Assembly: GCF_016718685.1 (NCBI RefSeq)
Contig: NZ_JADKCX010000142.1
Location: forward strand, 1-64,000
Reading direction: 5' to 3'
Source of the DNA: Haliscomenobacter sp.
Lineage (GTDB): Bacteria > Bacteroidota > Bacteroidia > Chitinophagales > Saprospiraceae
Length of the DNA: 64,000 nucleotides
Part shown: in pieces, positions 1 through 9,156 of the stretch
Layout of the letters: each line of letters begins with the position of its first letter
Position numbering within the stretch: position 1 is the first letter of the stretch
The notes under the pieces: generated by a model
Seen by the model: the letters and a program-made list of their open reading frames with translations, nothing else
Database searches by the model: none
Told to the model about the DNA's origin: nothing
Position numbers and translations under genes: made by a program

Positions 1-1395
1 CCTTGAATTCATAAGTGACCTGCATCCATTCCTTGCCTATTCTGCTGGCAGAGGTGGTGTATTGCGTTTCTGAATTGAAGGGACTAGCCGCGTTTCTAAG
101 GGAAAATTGAATCGTGTTGACATCCGCGCTGTCTGCTTTAATCCAGATCTTGAATCGGTAAGTACCGCCAGATAAGGTATAAAAAGAAGGGCTGGCCATT
201 TGCAGCTGATAGCTTAAGGTGTTGGTGGTGGTACGGGCAACTAGCGCCTTTGAACCGCTGTATACCTTCGCGGTATCCATCGTCACGCCAAAAGAACTGC
301 CGTTGTTCTGGTTGTAATAGGTCCAACTGCTGAATGTATTGCTCCCGGTATCATGGGTTTCAAAACCATTGTTGTTGAGCGGTAAACAGTTGTCGGTTGT
401 TTCTGGATAGACCACACAAATGTCGTCAATGTAATAGGTATTTGCGGCCTCGTCGCCAAGATTCAACGCAATCACCGTCGCATCACTAATCGCCGTAAAG
501 GTGTAAGACAGCATCGTCCAATCCCCACTTATCCTGCTGGCGAATTCGTGTATTGTCCTTCTACCGCCGCGTTCCCATCTCTGGTGGAAAACTGGATGAA
601 ATTGGCATTGGGTACCCGCGCTTTGATCCACATATTTAAGGTGGCGGTTTGTCCATTCACCGTAGGGAAGGCGGGCGTTCCAACTTGTAGTCCCCAACGA
701 GCAATCCCCCCCGCATTGATCGCCCGCAAAGCACTATTGCCATCATAGGCATTGTCGCCCGTGGCTACGCCAAAGCTGCTTCCACCATTTTGGTTGAAAT
801 AAGTCCAGCTGTTAAAGGTACTATCGGCGGGATTGTACATTTCAAAATCGCCATTGTCAAGCAATTGGCAATTTGCTGCGCCACCCCGCAAGCCCCGCAA
901 AGACATGTCATCCAGATAGTACGTGTTACTTGTGCACCAAATGTCCAGTAAAATTCTCGTCATCGCCTCATTCGCCGTAAAAGATCCAGGTCAATTGTTT
1001 AAATTCATTTCCACGGAATAATCCGCAGAATACAAAGCGTTTGGTTGGGTAGAAAAGCGAATCGGCGTACCTGCATTTCGCCCTTCACCCAAATGGAAAA
1101 GGTATATTCCTCACCCGACTGAGTAGGGAATTAAAACACTCGCCAACTGCAACTGCCAAGCTTGCCCCGCTCAATCACTTGCCCTTTCAAGGCTCTGCTG
1201 CCGCTTCTAAATTCACCGATGGCAACACCTTCCGAAGGTGCCGCTGATTTCGTTGAAAATACTCCAATTGGTAAAGGCTTTGCCCGTACCCGCCTCAAAG
1301 CCAGGATTGGGGATAAGATTTTGAGCTACAACTGTGTAGCTCGTTAGCAGACAAAGGCATGTTGCCAACAAATGGTTTTTGGTCAATTGTTTCAT
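1..1395 (-). pseudogene. Secreted protein with repeated carbohydrate-binding-like modules; frame-broken, 3' end outside window
   Basis: The start at 1395 opens with a clear signal peptide ending in TVVAQ. At least three related modules of about 140-160 residues follow. Each begins with NPGFE, NGDFE or NNGFE, followed by an aromatic segment such as FNSWTYFNQNGGSSFGV, and the later modules also have a 'sGskAL' segment. This pattern is that of CBM4/9-like (CenC-like) beta-sandwich modules of secreted glycosidases. The reading frame breaks near 1215, again between about 960 and 1200, and near 530, while the protein similarity continues across the breaks. Either the gene is decaying or the sequence has indel errors. 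The catalytic part, if there is one, lies beyond base 1. Exact function is unknown. Confidence 0.6.
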
Positions 1396-1616
1396 AAATG
1401 ATCAGCATTGGTTGAGAATAGAAATTTTGTACTCAAAGCAATGCTACAACAATAACCTGAATCTATGAAATCGATTGCAATTTTATTTTGTATATGTGTT
1501 TGGTTTGGCAATGTAGTTGGCATTTTGTTGAACGATGGTTGAAGAAATTGCGCAATGTCAATTGAAATATGGTCGTTATACAACGCGTGGGGTATAACTC
1601 CAACAACAATGAATAC

Positions 1617-2703
1617 ATGAGACCATTCATGCTACTGCTAGGTTTATGCTTGTTGTGTTTTTCGAAGGGGCAAACGCAAGCAGCGGATAAACTTAGACAG
1701 CCAATTCCGGGGTTGCCTTTTGCAGCCTTGGAAGATTCCGGTTTTAACAAAGATTCAATTGAAAACCTTTTACGGTACATCAATGACACCCCACCTCGTG
1801 ACTTCAGGGGGCTAGTCGTCATAAAAAACAATCAACTAGTCATCGAAGAATACTTCAATACGTTTTGGAGGAATTCCATTCATGACATCCGGTCAGCAGG
1901 AAAAAGTGTAACCGCTTTGCTTTTGGGCATCGCACTGAAGGAAGGCTTGGTGCAAAATGTAGAGCAGGATGTGTATTCGTTTTTTCCTAAAAACAAATAT
2001 CCATCCCTGAATGAGGATTACAAGCAAATAAAAATCAAACATCTATTGAGTATGTCCTCCGGATTGGATGCGGATTCCGATAGTTCCCAAGCCATTGGCC
2101 ACGCTGTCAACTGGATTGTAAGAGCCGATTGGAGAGCGTATCTGCTCTCCGTTCCCCTGACCTCTAAACCCGGAAAAAGGGGTCTATGCCGACATCAACC
2201 CGCTGCTGATTGCTGCGCCATCATCAGAGGAGAAATCCGGGATGAGCCTGAAGGATTATCTGTGCAAAAAACTGTTTGCTCCCTTAGGTGGCAGAACAGT
2301 TCTGAATGCATTTTGAATGCAGCCAACCAAACCGGAGCGGCGGGTAATTTGTATCTGTCCACATTGGATTTTGCTAAACTCGGATTGCTGGTTGTTACCA
2401 GGGAAGCCAGGTACACCCAAATTATTGACCCGGATTACATCAGGAATTTGTCGGAGGAAACCTTTGATATTTCCGGCAATAACCCACTATGGAGACCTTA
2501 TGGCATGCTGGTATAACATCTCACCGAACTTTCGGAGGAAAAAGATAGACTATCTATTTGCGTCTGGAAATGGCGGCAATCATCTGATCGTCATTCCTGA
2601 AAAAGAAATAGTCATTGCATTAACATCCAGTGCCTACGGGCAAGGATACGGTCATAGAAGGTCGTATAACATTATGGGCAAAATCCTTGCTGCGTTGGAA
2701 TAA
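1617..2703 (+). pseudogene. Beta-lactamase-fold serine hydrolase, frame-broken
   Basis: A class C beta-lactamase-like serine hydrolase (penicillin-binding-protein fold), probably periplasmic. I place the start at ATG 1617 because it opens a signal peptide (MRPFMLLLGLCLLCFSKG). The SxxK motif is visible as RSAGKS around residue 97. The second-motif region (VYADINPLL) and the following SLKDYLCKKLFAPLG stretch lie in the +1 frame, from about 2185 to 2310. The original frame then resumes, and it shifts again near 2510 so that the C-terminal FASGNGGNHLIVIPE segment can be read. At least three indels are needed. The two middle ones compensate each other, which fits sequencing error as well as decay. 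The substrate cannot be told. Confidence 0.7.
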
Positions 2704-2778
2704 GGGTAGAAGGCATATTTATTATCCTACTGCGCCCCATATCTTCAAAATATTGTCTAAGGCAAAAATCTTCTTCAA

Positions 2779-3330
2779 ATGCCTTACCAATATCCACACA
2801 CCATTGAAAATGGCCTCGGGGAAACCATTGTTTTCCTGGGCCTGGAGCCATCCGTAGGTGGCGACAAACTCATCGCTGAGTCATTCTGCCAGCCCGGAGG
2901 GGGGCCTGCCATGCATACCCACTTCAAACAAGACGAAGTGTTCACGGTATTGTCCGGGAAAATGGGCTATCAGATTTTGGGTGAAGAACCCAAAATGGCG
3001 AACCCGGGGGAAACTGTCTTTTTCAAAAGAGGAACTCCGCATAAGTTTTGGGTCGAGGGGCAAGAAGTGTTGCATTGCTCTGGCTGGATTCAACCCGCTC
3101 ATTCCATTGAATTTTTTCTTGGAGCGGTGTTTGCTGCGCAAAACAAATCCGGAAAAGGGGAACCCGAACGTTTCGATGGCGCTTACTTGTTAACCCGGTA
3201 CGCCAGTGAATACGACATGCAGGAAATTCCGTGGTTCGTTAAAAAAATTATACTCCCCCTCGTTTATGTTGTAGGGCGACTTTTGGGTAAATACAAGCAT
3301 TTCGAAGGCACGCCGGAGCCGTTGAAGTAG
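2779..3330 (+). CDS. Cupin-domain protein
   Basis: A 183-residue protein with one conserved cupin barrel. The first cupin motif is visible as the metal-ligand series HTHFKQDE around residues 46-53. The second is PGETVFFKRGTPHKFW around residues 76-91. The C-terminal third (about 140-183) has a hydrophobic stretch, IILPLVYVVGRLLG, that could sit against or in the membrane, which is unusual for a soluble cupin. It follows the serine hydrolase by 75 bp on the same strand, so co-transcription is possible. The ligand or reaction is not evident from the sequence. Confidence 0.75.
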   Translation: MPYQYPHTIENGLGETIVFLGLEPSVGGDKLIAESFCQPGGGPAMHTHFKQDEVFTVLSGKMGYQILGEEPKMANPGETVFFKRGTPHKFWVEGQEVLHCSGWIQPAHSIEFFLGAVFAAQNKSGKGEPERFDGAYLLTRYASEYDMQEIPWFVKKIILPLVYVVGRLLGKYKHFEGTPEPLK

Positions 3331-3364
3331 GGCAGGAGCGCCCTATCTCATGATGGCGCTTCAA

Positions 3365-3574
3365 CTACTCCTCCTCCACAAACTCCAAAATATCCCCCGG
3401 CTGACAATTCAGCGCCTTACAAATGGCTTCCAAAGTACTGAAACGCACCGCTTTGGCCTTACCCGTTTTTAAAACGGAGAGATTGGCGATGGTAATGTCT
3501 ACTTTTTCCGCCAGCTCCTGGAGTTGCATTTTGCGGCGTGCCAACATTACATCCAGATTGACTACAATCGGCAT
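3365..3574 (-). CDS. Small XRE-family HTH regulator (YozG-like)
   Basis: A 69-residue protein that is almost entirely a Cro/C1-type helix-turn-helix. The recognition segment is LQELAEKVDITIANLSVLKTGKAKAVRFSTLEAICKALN, and the end (QPGDILEFVEEE) is the usual finish of the short YozG/YdaS-like group. Its ATG lies 3 bp after the stop of the DUF2975 membrane protein. This HTH/DUF2975 pairing is common in Firmicutes and Bacteroidota and suggests that a membrane protein and its regulator are co-expressed. The target promoters are unknown. Confidence 0.85.
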   Translation of the reverse strand: MPIVVNLDVMLARRKMQLQELAEKVDITIANLSVLKTGKAKAVRFSTLEAICKALNCQPGDILEFVEEE

Positions 3575-3577
3575 GGC

Positions 3578-4109
3578 TTATACGGTTAGTTCGTTTTCTT
3601 CATTGATTTCAATGCCACGCTTGAAAATTTGAGAAACGATGTACACAATTGCGGCAATCAACAAAAAATTCGTCCACAATGCCAAGATTGCCCAGTTGCT
3701 CTCCGGTGGATTTCTCCAACCATTTGAAATAGGACATCCCCATAATGTTGATGAGCCAAATACCCAGTATTTCAAAGGCAATTTTTTCTAATCTTCTGGC
3801 TACATCCCTTGAAAACGGCGTTTTGAGCCTCAATTTTGACAACAACTGAATGGCCAGATACCATACATGGGCCGTGATGGCTGACAAAAAAACAACCAGC
3901 GACATGGCATTGACGAAAAACGAGACGTTGTGTTGACGGAGTTTTAACAGCAGCGGGTTTACCTCATAGAGCTTTTCCGCCAAGGTTGGATCAATAAAAC
4001 CGACAACAAGCGCAACGGTTTGGGCCCCAGCTTTTATGGCGTACCCAACGAAGGCCAACCAGGCCACAATTTTTAAAAAAGTGAGAATGTGTTCTGTCTT
4101 TATTTTCAT
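3578..4109 (-). CDS. DUF2975 membrane protein, one frameshift
   Basis: An integral membrane protein of about 175 residues with four predicted transmembrane stretches. The start at ATG 4109 (MKIKTEHILTFLK) fits the family better than the upstream in-frame codon. The frame breaks near 3690. The C-terminal helix WTNFLLIAAIVYIVSQIFKRG and the tail GIEINEENELTV are read in another frame and finish the family profile. The short HTH gene follows by 3 bp, forming the usual two-gene unit. The role of DUF2975 proteins is poorly defined. The break is probably a sequencing indel, because both halves are well preserved. Confidence 0.7.
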
Positions 4110-4198
4110 CTTAGTTGTTTTTGATAGGGCAAATATCGGTAAATATTTATTGATAAACAATAATTTTTTAGTTAAAAAAGATAAATTTTACACTTTGA

Positions 4199-4351
4199 CT
4201 TAAAATTGTGCGAAATGGCCAGAAATCTGTGAAGCTACCACTTAACCCCCAAGCCTTGGAACTCAAAGTGAATCTGTCAGACCCTAATCTGCAAGGCAAG
4301 GTTAAAATTACCAACTTGTGGAGTGGGGAGAAATTGGGGTTGTTTTGCTGA
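4199..4351 (+). other. Orphan C-terminal protein fragment, possibly from a glycosidase
   Basis: An open stretch of about 50 codons has no start codon and reads like the end of a beta-sandwich domain, with segments LNPQALELKVNLSDP and VKITNLWSGEKLGLF before a TGA at 4349. The 'tnLWsGE' pattern resembles C-terminal domains of some alpha-galactosidase-type glycosidases, but this is only an impression. It lies in the same frame as the HTH pseudogene just downstream. The gap between the DUF2975 start (4109) and argF' (4611) therefore holds gene debris rather than a working gene. Confidence 0.3.
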
Positions 4352-4537
4352 AGTGATGTAGAAAGGGCAAAAGAATTGACCCAGGCGGATCTGGCGGAAT
4401 AAATCGGGGTATCGCGGCAAACCGTGAACTCCATTGAAACAGGAAAATTCATTCCCTCTACCCTGCTTGCGCTCAAGATGGCCAACGTATTTGGAACGAC
4501 GGTAGAAGCGATTTTTCAATTGGAAAGTACCGATTGA
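4352..4537 (+). pseudogene. Decayed XRE-family HTH regulator
   Basis: The stretch reads KELTQADLAE, then a TAA stop, then IGVSRQTVNSIETGKF, then IPSTLLALKMANVFG and VEAIFQLE before the final TGA at 4535. This is the standard short HTH regulator that usually sits beside DUF2975 genes ('LTQxxLAEklGVSRQTin-iEtgky'). The N-terminal start and first helix are missing, and the lysine expected after LAE has become a stop (AAA to TAA by one base). It is most likely a relic of a second HTH/DUF2975 module. Confidence 0.65.
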
Positions 4538-4610
4538 AAAATCGCTGCTAAAGCTGCTTTTTACTTCCACTGAAGAGTCAGTTCCCCGTCGTGATTAATT
4601 TTTTCATAGA

Positions 4611-5558
4611 TCACAACCCCTCCAACACCTTCTTCACCACTGCTTGCGCTGCCCAGGTCCGGTTATTCGCTTGTTTGATCACAATCGAATTCGGCCCATC
4701 CAACACCGCATCTTCCACCACTACATTGCGGCGTACCGGGAGGCAGTGCATGAAGTAGGCATTGTTAGCCCAGTTGACCATTTTGTCCTGGCTGATGCGC
4801 CAAGCTTCGTCCTGGCTCAGGATTTGGCCGTATTCGCGGTAGGAAGACCAGTTTTTGGCGTAAATGAAGTCTGCGCCCTCAAAAGCTTTTTGTTGGTCGT
4901 ATTCCAGCTGCACGCCATCCATAAACTCATCGGCCAATTCGTAACCTTCTGGATTGGTCACGACCAGGTCCACGTTGGCAATTTTCATCCATTCCACAAA
5001 GGAGTTGGGTACCGCTTGGGGGAGCGCGCGTACGTGGGGCGCCCAACTGAGCACCACCTTGGGGCGGTCTCTTTTTTTGAATTCTTCAATGGTGATCACA
5101 TCTGCTAAAGACTGCAAAGGATGGCGGGTAGCCGACTCCAAACTGACGATCGGCGCACTGGCGTACTTTTTGAAGGCTTCGATCACCTGCTCCGTGTAGT
5201 CCTTTTCGCGGTCTTTCAATCCCGGAAAGGTGCGGATACCGATGATGTCGGCGTATTGGCTCACTACGGCGGCAGCTTCCTTGACGTGTTCGGCGCTGCC
5301 AGCGTTCATGATGGCACCTTCTTCAAATTCGAGGGTCCAACCCTGATCGGCATTCATGCTGATGACTTGCATGCCCAGGTTGAGAGCCGCTTTTTCGGTA
5401 CTCAGGCGGGTGCGCAAGCTGGGGTTGAAAAACAACAAGACCATCGTTTTTTCCTTGCCAGCATCCCGAAATCTGAAAGGGTCGGCTTTTATATCGCGGG
5501 CCAGTTGAACCAGTCCAGCCAAGTCTGTTACGTCTTTGGCAGATGTGAAATTTTTCAT
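4611..5558 (-). CDS. argF': N-succinyl/N-acetyl-ornithine carbamoyltransferase (ArgF')
   Basis: A 315-residue transcarbamylase of the acylated-ornithine branch used by Bacteroidota and Xanthomonas. It transfers the carbamoyl group to N-acyl-ornithine in arginine synthesis. The carbamoyl-phosphate motif FNPSLRTR is at residues 44-51. Conserved acyl-ornithine features include TRHPLQSLAD, WAPHVRALPQAVPNSF and FMHCLPVRR near the C-terminus. At the position known to set acyl specificity (Pro90 in the Bacteroides succinyl enzyme, Glu92 in the Xanthomonas acetyl enzyme) this protein has Ala89 in SAEH. That favours N-succinylornithine. It is the last gene of the operon, 9 bp after argD. No argB, argE or argH follows in the window. 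Confidence 0.9.
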   Translation of the reverse strand: MKNFTSAKDVTDLAGLVQLARDIKADPFRFRDAGKEKTMVLLFFNPSLRTRLSTEKAALNLGMQVISMNADQGWTLEFEEGAIMNAGSAEHVKEAAAVVSQYADIIGIRTFPGLKDREKDYTEQVIEAFKKYASAPIVSLESATRHPLQSLADVITIEEFKKRDRPKVVLSWAPHVRALPQAVPNSFVEWMKIANVDLVVTNPEGYELADEFMDGVQLEYDQQKAFEGADFIYAKNWSSYREYGQILSQDEAWRISQDKMVNWANNAYFMHCLPVRRNVVVEDAVLDGPNSIVIKQANNRTWAAQAVVKKVLEGL

Positions 5559-5567
5559 ACTATGCGC

Positions 5568-6725
5568 TTAATTGTTGGATTCCTCAAGCTCTAATTTGTT
5601 GAGTGCTTGATCCAGTTTTTCCATAAAAATGTCCACTTCTTTGATGCCGAGGCAAAGGGCAGGCAATAGGCGGATGACATTGGGATTGGAAGAAGAACCT
5701 ACAAAAACCTTTTCATCAAAGAGGAGGTTTTTGCGCAGTTCGGTGGTATTGAAATCAAATTCCATACCGACCATCAAGCCTTCCCCGCGAATTTCTTTAA
5801 TTAATTCCACTTTTGCCAACTCATCCAGCAAATAACTGCCCACTTCGGCGGCATTTTGCACGAGCCTTTCCTGATACATCACATCCAACACCGCGATGGA
5901 AGCAGCACAAGCCAGGTGGCTGCCGCCAAAAGTAGTGCCCAACATGCCATGTTTGGCCTTAAATTTAGGATGAATCAACAAGCCTCCAACCGGGAAACCA
6001 TTGCCCATCCCCTTGGCGATGGTGATCAAATCGGGTTCAATTCCGGGTACGTGTTGGAAGGCGAAAAAACACCCACTCCGGCCATATCCCGACTGGATTT
6101 CATCAAGGATCAACATGGTATTGTGCAAACGGCATAAATCCTGTAATTCCTGCAAAAAGTGGGGATTAGGCACATAAATACCACCAATGCCCTGGATGCC
6201 TTCAATGATCACTGCTGCCACATCACCTTGTGACAGGATTTTTTTTGCGGCATCCAAATCATCCCAGGCGATCAGATCAACAGGGAAGCCCTTGTTGATG
6301 GGCGCCTGGATGTAGGCACTGTCGGTGACGTTTACCGCAGCGGAGGTGCGCCCGTGGAAACCTTTTTGAAAGCCAATACCCTCGTGCGGCCATTGTGAAA
6401 CGAGGCCATCTTGAGGGCATTCTCATTGGCCTCGGCACCAGAGTTGCACAAAAACAGGTTGTATTGATCGCAACCCGGAAAGCGCACCCAATTTTTGGGC
6501 TAGCTCGATTTGTAAGTCGTTCTGGATGGAGTTGGAGTAAAACCCAAGACTCTGGAGTTGATTTGTCAATTTGGCTACGTAATGTGGATGGGCATGGCCG
6601 ATGGAAATCACCGCGTGGCCGCCGTAAAGATCCAGGTAAGCCTGGCCTTTTTCATCGTAAACGTAGTTGCCTTGTCCCCGTACGGGTTTGAGGTTGTAGA
6701 GTGGATATACGTCGAAGAGTTTCAT
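5568..6725 (-). CDS. argD: Acyl-ornithine aminotransferase (ArgD), frameshifted
   Basis: A PLP-dependent class III aminotransferase of about 385 residues that converts N-acyl-glutamate semialdehyde to N-acyl-ornithine. The start ATG 6725 (MKLFDVYPLYNLKPVRG) matches the family. The cofactor lysine is in ITIAKGMGNGFPVGG, and the cofactor-pocket segment LILDEIQSGYGRSG is intact. Between about 6375 and 6460 the frame is displaced: LFLCNSGAEANENALKMASF and the region before GFHGRTSAAV are read in another frame, with one indel near 6460 and one at an A/G homopolymer near 6375. The overall family sequence is complete, so sequencing error is likely. A long hairpin repeat sits just upstream of its start. 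Confidence 0.85.
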
Positions 6726-6733
6726 GTCGAAAA

Positions 6734-6844
6734 GGGTTCGGGGGTTCGGGAGTTCGGGGGTTTGAGGGTTCGAAGTTAGCGACGCCTCGACTTCGCTTGG
6801 CAACCACTAACTTCGAACCCTCGAACCCCCGAACCTTCGAACCC
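6734..6844. repeat. Long inverted-repeat hairpin, GGTTCGGGG family, copy 1
   Basis: The left arm (6734-6779) and right arm (6807-6844) are arrays of GTTCGGGGG-like and CGAACCCCC-like units in opposite orientation. They surround a non-repetitive core that starts GAAGTTAGCGAC, passes through CTCGACTTCGCTTGG and ends CTAACTTC. The element nearly fills the argC-argD gap and comes within 10 bp of the argD start codon. The same design recurs at 7805-7961 with the same core, and without that core at 20109-20191. Confidence 0.85.
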
Positions 6845-6847
6845 GGG

Positions 6848-7804
6848 TTAAAATGCTACCGATTTCAGGTTCAACCCGGTTTTTTCCGGCAGTCCAAAAA
6901 TCAGGTTCAGGTTTTGCACCGCCTGGCCGGAAGCTCCTTTGGTCAGGTTGTCGATGGCGCTGATGATAAAGGCTTTGTTGCCGTGTTTTTCCACGTGTAC
7001 CAAACACTTGTTGGTGTTGACGACCTGCTTGAGGTGTGGATTGGGCGCGCTAACAAAGGTAAATGGCTCGTTGAGATAGGTCTGAGTGTAGAGCTCATTC
7101 AGCTCTTGTTCACTCAATTTACAGTCCAGGTACATGGTGGCCAGGATACCGCGGGTAAAATCACCACGCAGGGGAATGAAGTTCAATTCCCCACCAAAGC
7201 CGGGTTGTGCCTGGACTAAACTTCGTCGGATTTCATCCAAATGCTGATGGTTAAAAGCCTTGTATACCGATAAATTGCTGGCTCGCCAACTGAAGTGGGT
7301 AGTGGCACTGGGCGCTTGGCCCGCACCGGTAGAGCCCGTAATTGCATTGATGTGGACCTCTGGAGCAAGTAACCCGGCATTGGCGAGCGGCAACAATCCC
7401 AATTGGATGGTCGTCGCAAAACAACCTGGATTGGCGATGCGCTTGCTGCGCTGAATGGTAGCCCGATTCAACTCAGGCAAACCATAGACCCAGGTTTCGT
7501 CCAGGCGAAAATCATTGCCGAGATCGATCACAGCCACGTGATCGGGAATGGCATTTTGCGCCATAAATGCTGGCGATTGGCCGTGCCCCATGCACAGGAA
7601 CAGGGCATCCACATCGGTGGATAGTTCCGCCGTGAATTTGAGCGTACATTCGCCCATGAGGTCGTCGTGGGTGTCGTATACGTATTTGCCGGCCTGACTG
7701 GCACTTTGTACAAAACTTATTTCTACTTCGGGGTGGTATTGCAGGATGCGGATGAGCTCACCTGCGGTGTAGCCGCCGCCGCCGATTATTCCAACTTTAA
7801 GCAT
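6848..7804 (-). CDS. argC: N-acyl-gamma-glutamyl-phosphate reductase (ArgC)
   Basis: A 318-residue cytosolic NADP-dependent reductase that makes the semialdehyde used by ArgD. The N-terminal Rossmann motif GIIGGGGYTAGELIRIL covers residues 5-21. The catalytic cysteine lies in NPGCFATTIQLGLLPL near residues 130-145. Further family segments are TGSTGAGQ, NFIPLRGDFTRGI and, near the end, NLTKGASGQAVQNLN. Length and motifs are complete. It is the third gene of the arginine operon. The argG-argC gap before it is entirely occupied by a hairpin repeat that touches its ATG, leaving no room for an ordinary ribosome binding site outside the repeat. Confidence 0.95.
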   Translation of the reverse strand: MLKVGIIGGGGYTAGELIRILQYHPEVEISFVQSASQAGKYVYDTHDDLMGECTLKFTAELSTDVDALFLCMGHGQSPAFMAQNAIPDHVAVIDLGNDFRLDETWVYGLPELNRATIQRSKRIANPGCFATTIQLGLLPLANAGLLAPEVHINAITGSTGAGQAPSATTHFSWRASNLSVYKAFNHQHLDEIRRSLVQAQPGFGGELNFIPLRGDFTRGILATMYLDCKLSEQELNELYTQTYLNEPFTFVSAPNPHLKQVVNTNKCLVHVEKHGNKAFIISAIDNLTKGASGQAVQNLNLIFGLPEKTGLNLKSVAF

Positions 7805-7961
7805 GGTTCGGGGGTTCGGGGGTTCGGGGGAGTTCGGGGGTTCGGGGGTTCGAGGGTTCGGGGGTTGAAGTTAGCGATACCTCGACTTCGCTCGGCGACC
7901 GCTTACTTCAACCCTCGAACCTCTGAACCTTCGAACCCTCGAACCTTCGAACCCCCGAACC
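7805..7961. repeat. Long inverted-repeat hairpin, GGTTCGGGG family, copy 2
   Basis: This element fills the whole gap between the argC start codon (7804) and the argG stop codon (7962). The left arm has about eight GTTCGGGGG-like units. The right arm has CGAACCTTCGAACCC-like units. The central core, GAAGTTAGCGATACC through CGACTTCGCTCGG to CTTACTTC, matches the core of copy 1 with few changes and mostly pairs with itself. The transcript from argG to argC must cross it. Confidence 0.85.
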
Positions 7962-9156
7962 CTATTTCTTATGTACTGAATGAAAAATCTTCGTCTGGTT
8001 CCCCAAGATCTTCGTAAACCCTTTCACGTCCTCGCCGCTAAAGCCTTTGTTCATTTCGCCATAGTGCCCGGAAGGCGGAGTTCATCAAATCGTTGGGGGA
8101 CTCAATGCCCTGGAGTTCGAAGCGGTAAGGGATCAGTTTTACCCAAACTTTGCCCGAAACGTGTTCCTGCGTATCGGAGAGAAAAGTTTCGATGTTGCGC
8201 ATCACCGGATCGAGGAATTGGGCTTCGTGCAGCATCATGCCGTACCAGTTGCCCATTTGGTCTTTCCAATATTGTTGCCACTTGGTGAGGGTATGCTTCT
8301 CCAACAAGTGGTGTGCTTTGATGAGGATGAGCGGTGCGGCGGCTTCAAAACCCACCCGGCCTTTGATGCCAATGATGGTATCGCCTACGTGGATGTCGCG
8401 CCCAATGGCGTATGGCCCCGCTAACTTTTGCAAGGCTTGAATGGCTTCAGTAGGGTGGGTAAAGCTTTGGCCATTCACGCCCTGTAGTTCCCCTTTTTCA
8501 AATTGAAGTTCAACGATGGAAGGATCTTTTTCCGTCAATTGGGTCGGATAAGCATCTTCGGGGAGTGCTTTTTGCGAAGTCAGGGTTTCTGCCCCACCAA
8601 CACTGGTGCCCCAAATACCCTGGTTGATGGAGTATTTGGCTTTTTCCCAGTTCCAGTTGTAGCCGTGCTCGATCAGGTAATCAATCTCGGCCTGACGAGA
8701 AAGTTGCATGTCACGGATGGGCGTAATGATTTCCAGGTTTTGTCCCAGGACGTTGAAGGCCAGGTCAAAACGAACCTGGTCGTTCCCTGCCCCGGTACTG
8801 CCATGCGCAACTGCTCCAGCACCAATTTCCTGGGCATATTTGGCCGTTTCAATGGCCTGGAACATCCGTTCGGCACTTACCGACAGGGGATAGGTGTTGT
8901 TGCGCAACACGTTTCCAAAAACCATGTAACGAATACATTGGTCGTAATAATCGTGCAGTGCATTGGCCACGCGGAAACTTTTGGCACCCAATTGCAGGGC
9001 GCGTTCTTCCATCGTTTTTAATTGTTCCGCGCTAAAACCACCCGTATCTACGGTAAGCGCATGAACTTCCAATCCTTTGTCTTTGGTAAGGTGAAGGATG
9101 CAAAAAGAGGTGTCCAACCCACCGCTGTAGGCCAGAACAACTTTATGATTAGACAT
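7962..9156 (-). CDS. argG: Argininosuccinate synthase (ArgG), frameshift near 3' end
   Basis: An ATP-dependent ligase that joins citrulline and aspartate. The P-loop-like AYSGGLDTSFCILHL is at residues 9-23 counting from MSNHK at 9156, which I take as the start. Other family segments include VAHGSTGAGNDQVRFDLAF, GTSVGG and the C-terminal ESPNDLMNSAFRALW. Near 8060 the frame shifts by one base. The true tail (MNKGFSGEDVKGFTKILGNQ and then a Lys-rich end) continues in another frame to a TAG at 7962. The start overlaps the end of the upstream GNAT gene by 8 bp, so the two are translationally coupled. The indel is probably a sequencing error. Confidence 0.9.

Noticed and set aside
1392..1583. Short minus-strand ORF upstream of the carbohydrate-binding-like gene
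   Set aside because: It lacks a signal, conservation cues or promoter and overlaps the likely 5' region of the neighbouring gene.
4277..4570. Minus-strand ORFs over the HTH relic
   Set aside because: They are mirror frames of the plus-strand HTH remnant and show no protein features.
6734..7961. tRNA genes suggested by GGTTCGA-like T-loop motifs in the repeats
   Set aside because: The GGTTCG units are tandem arms of hairpins. No acceptor stem, anticodon loop or CCA arrangement can be fitted.
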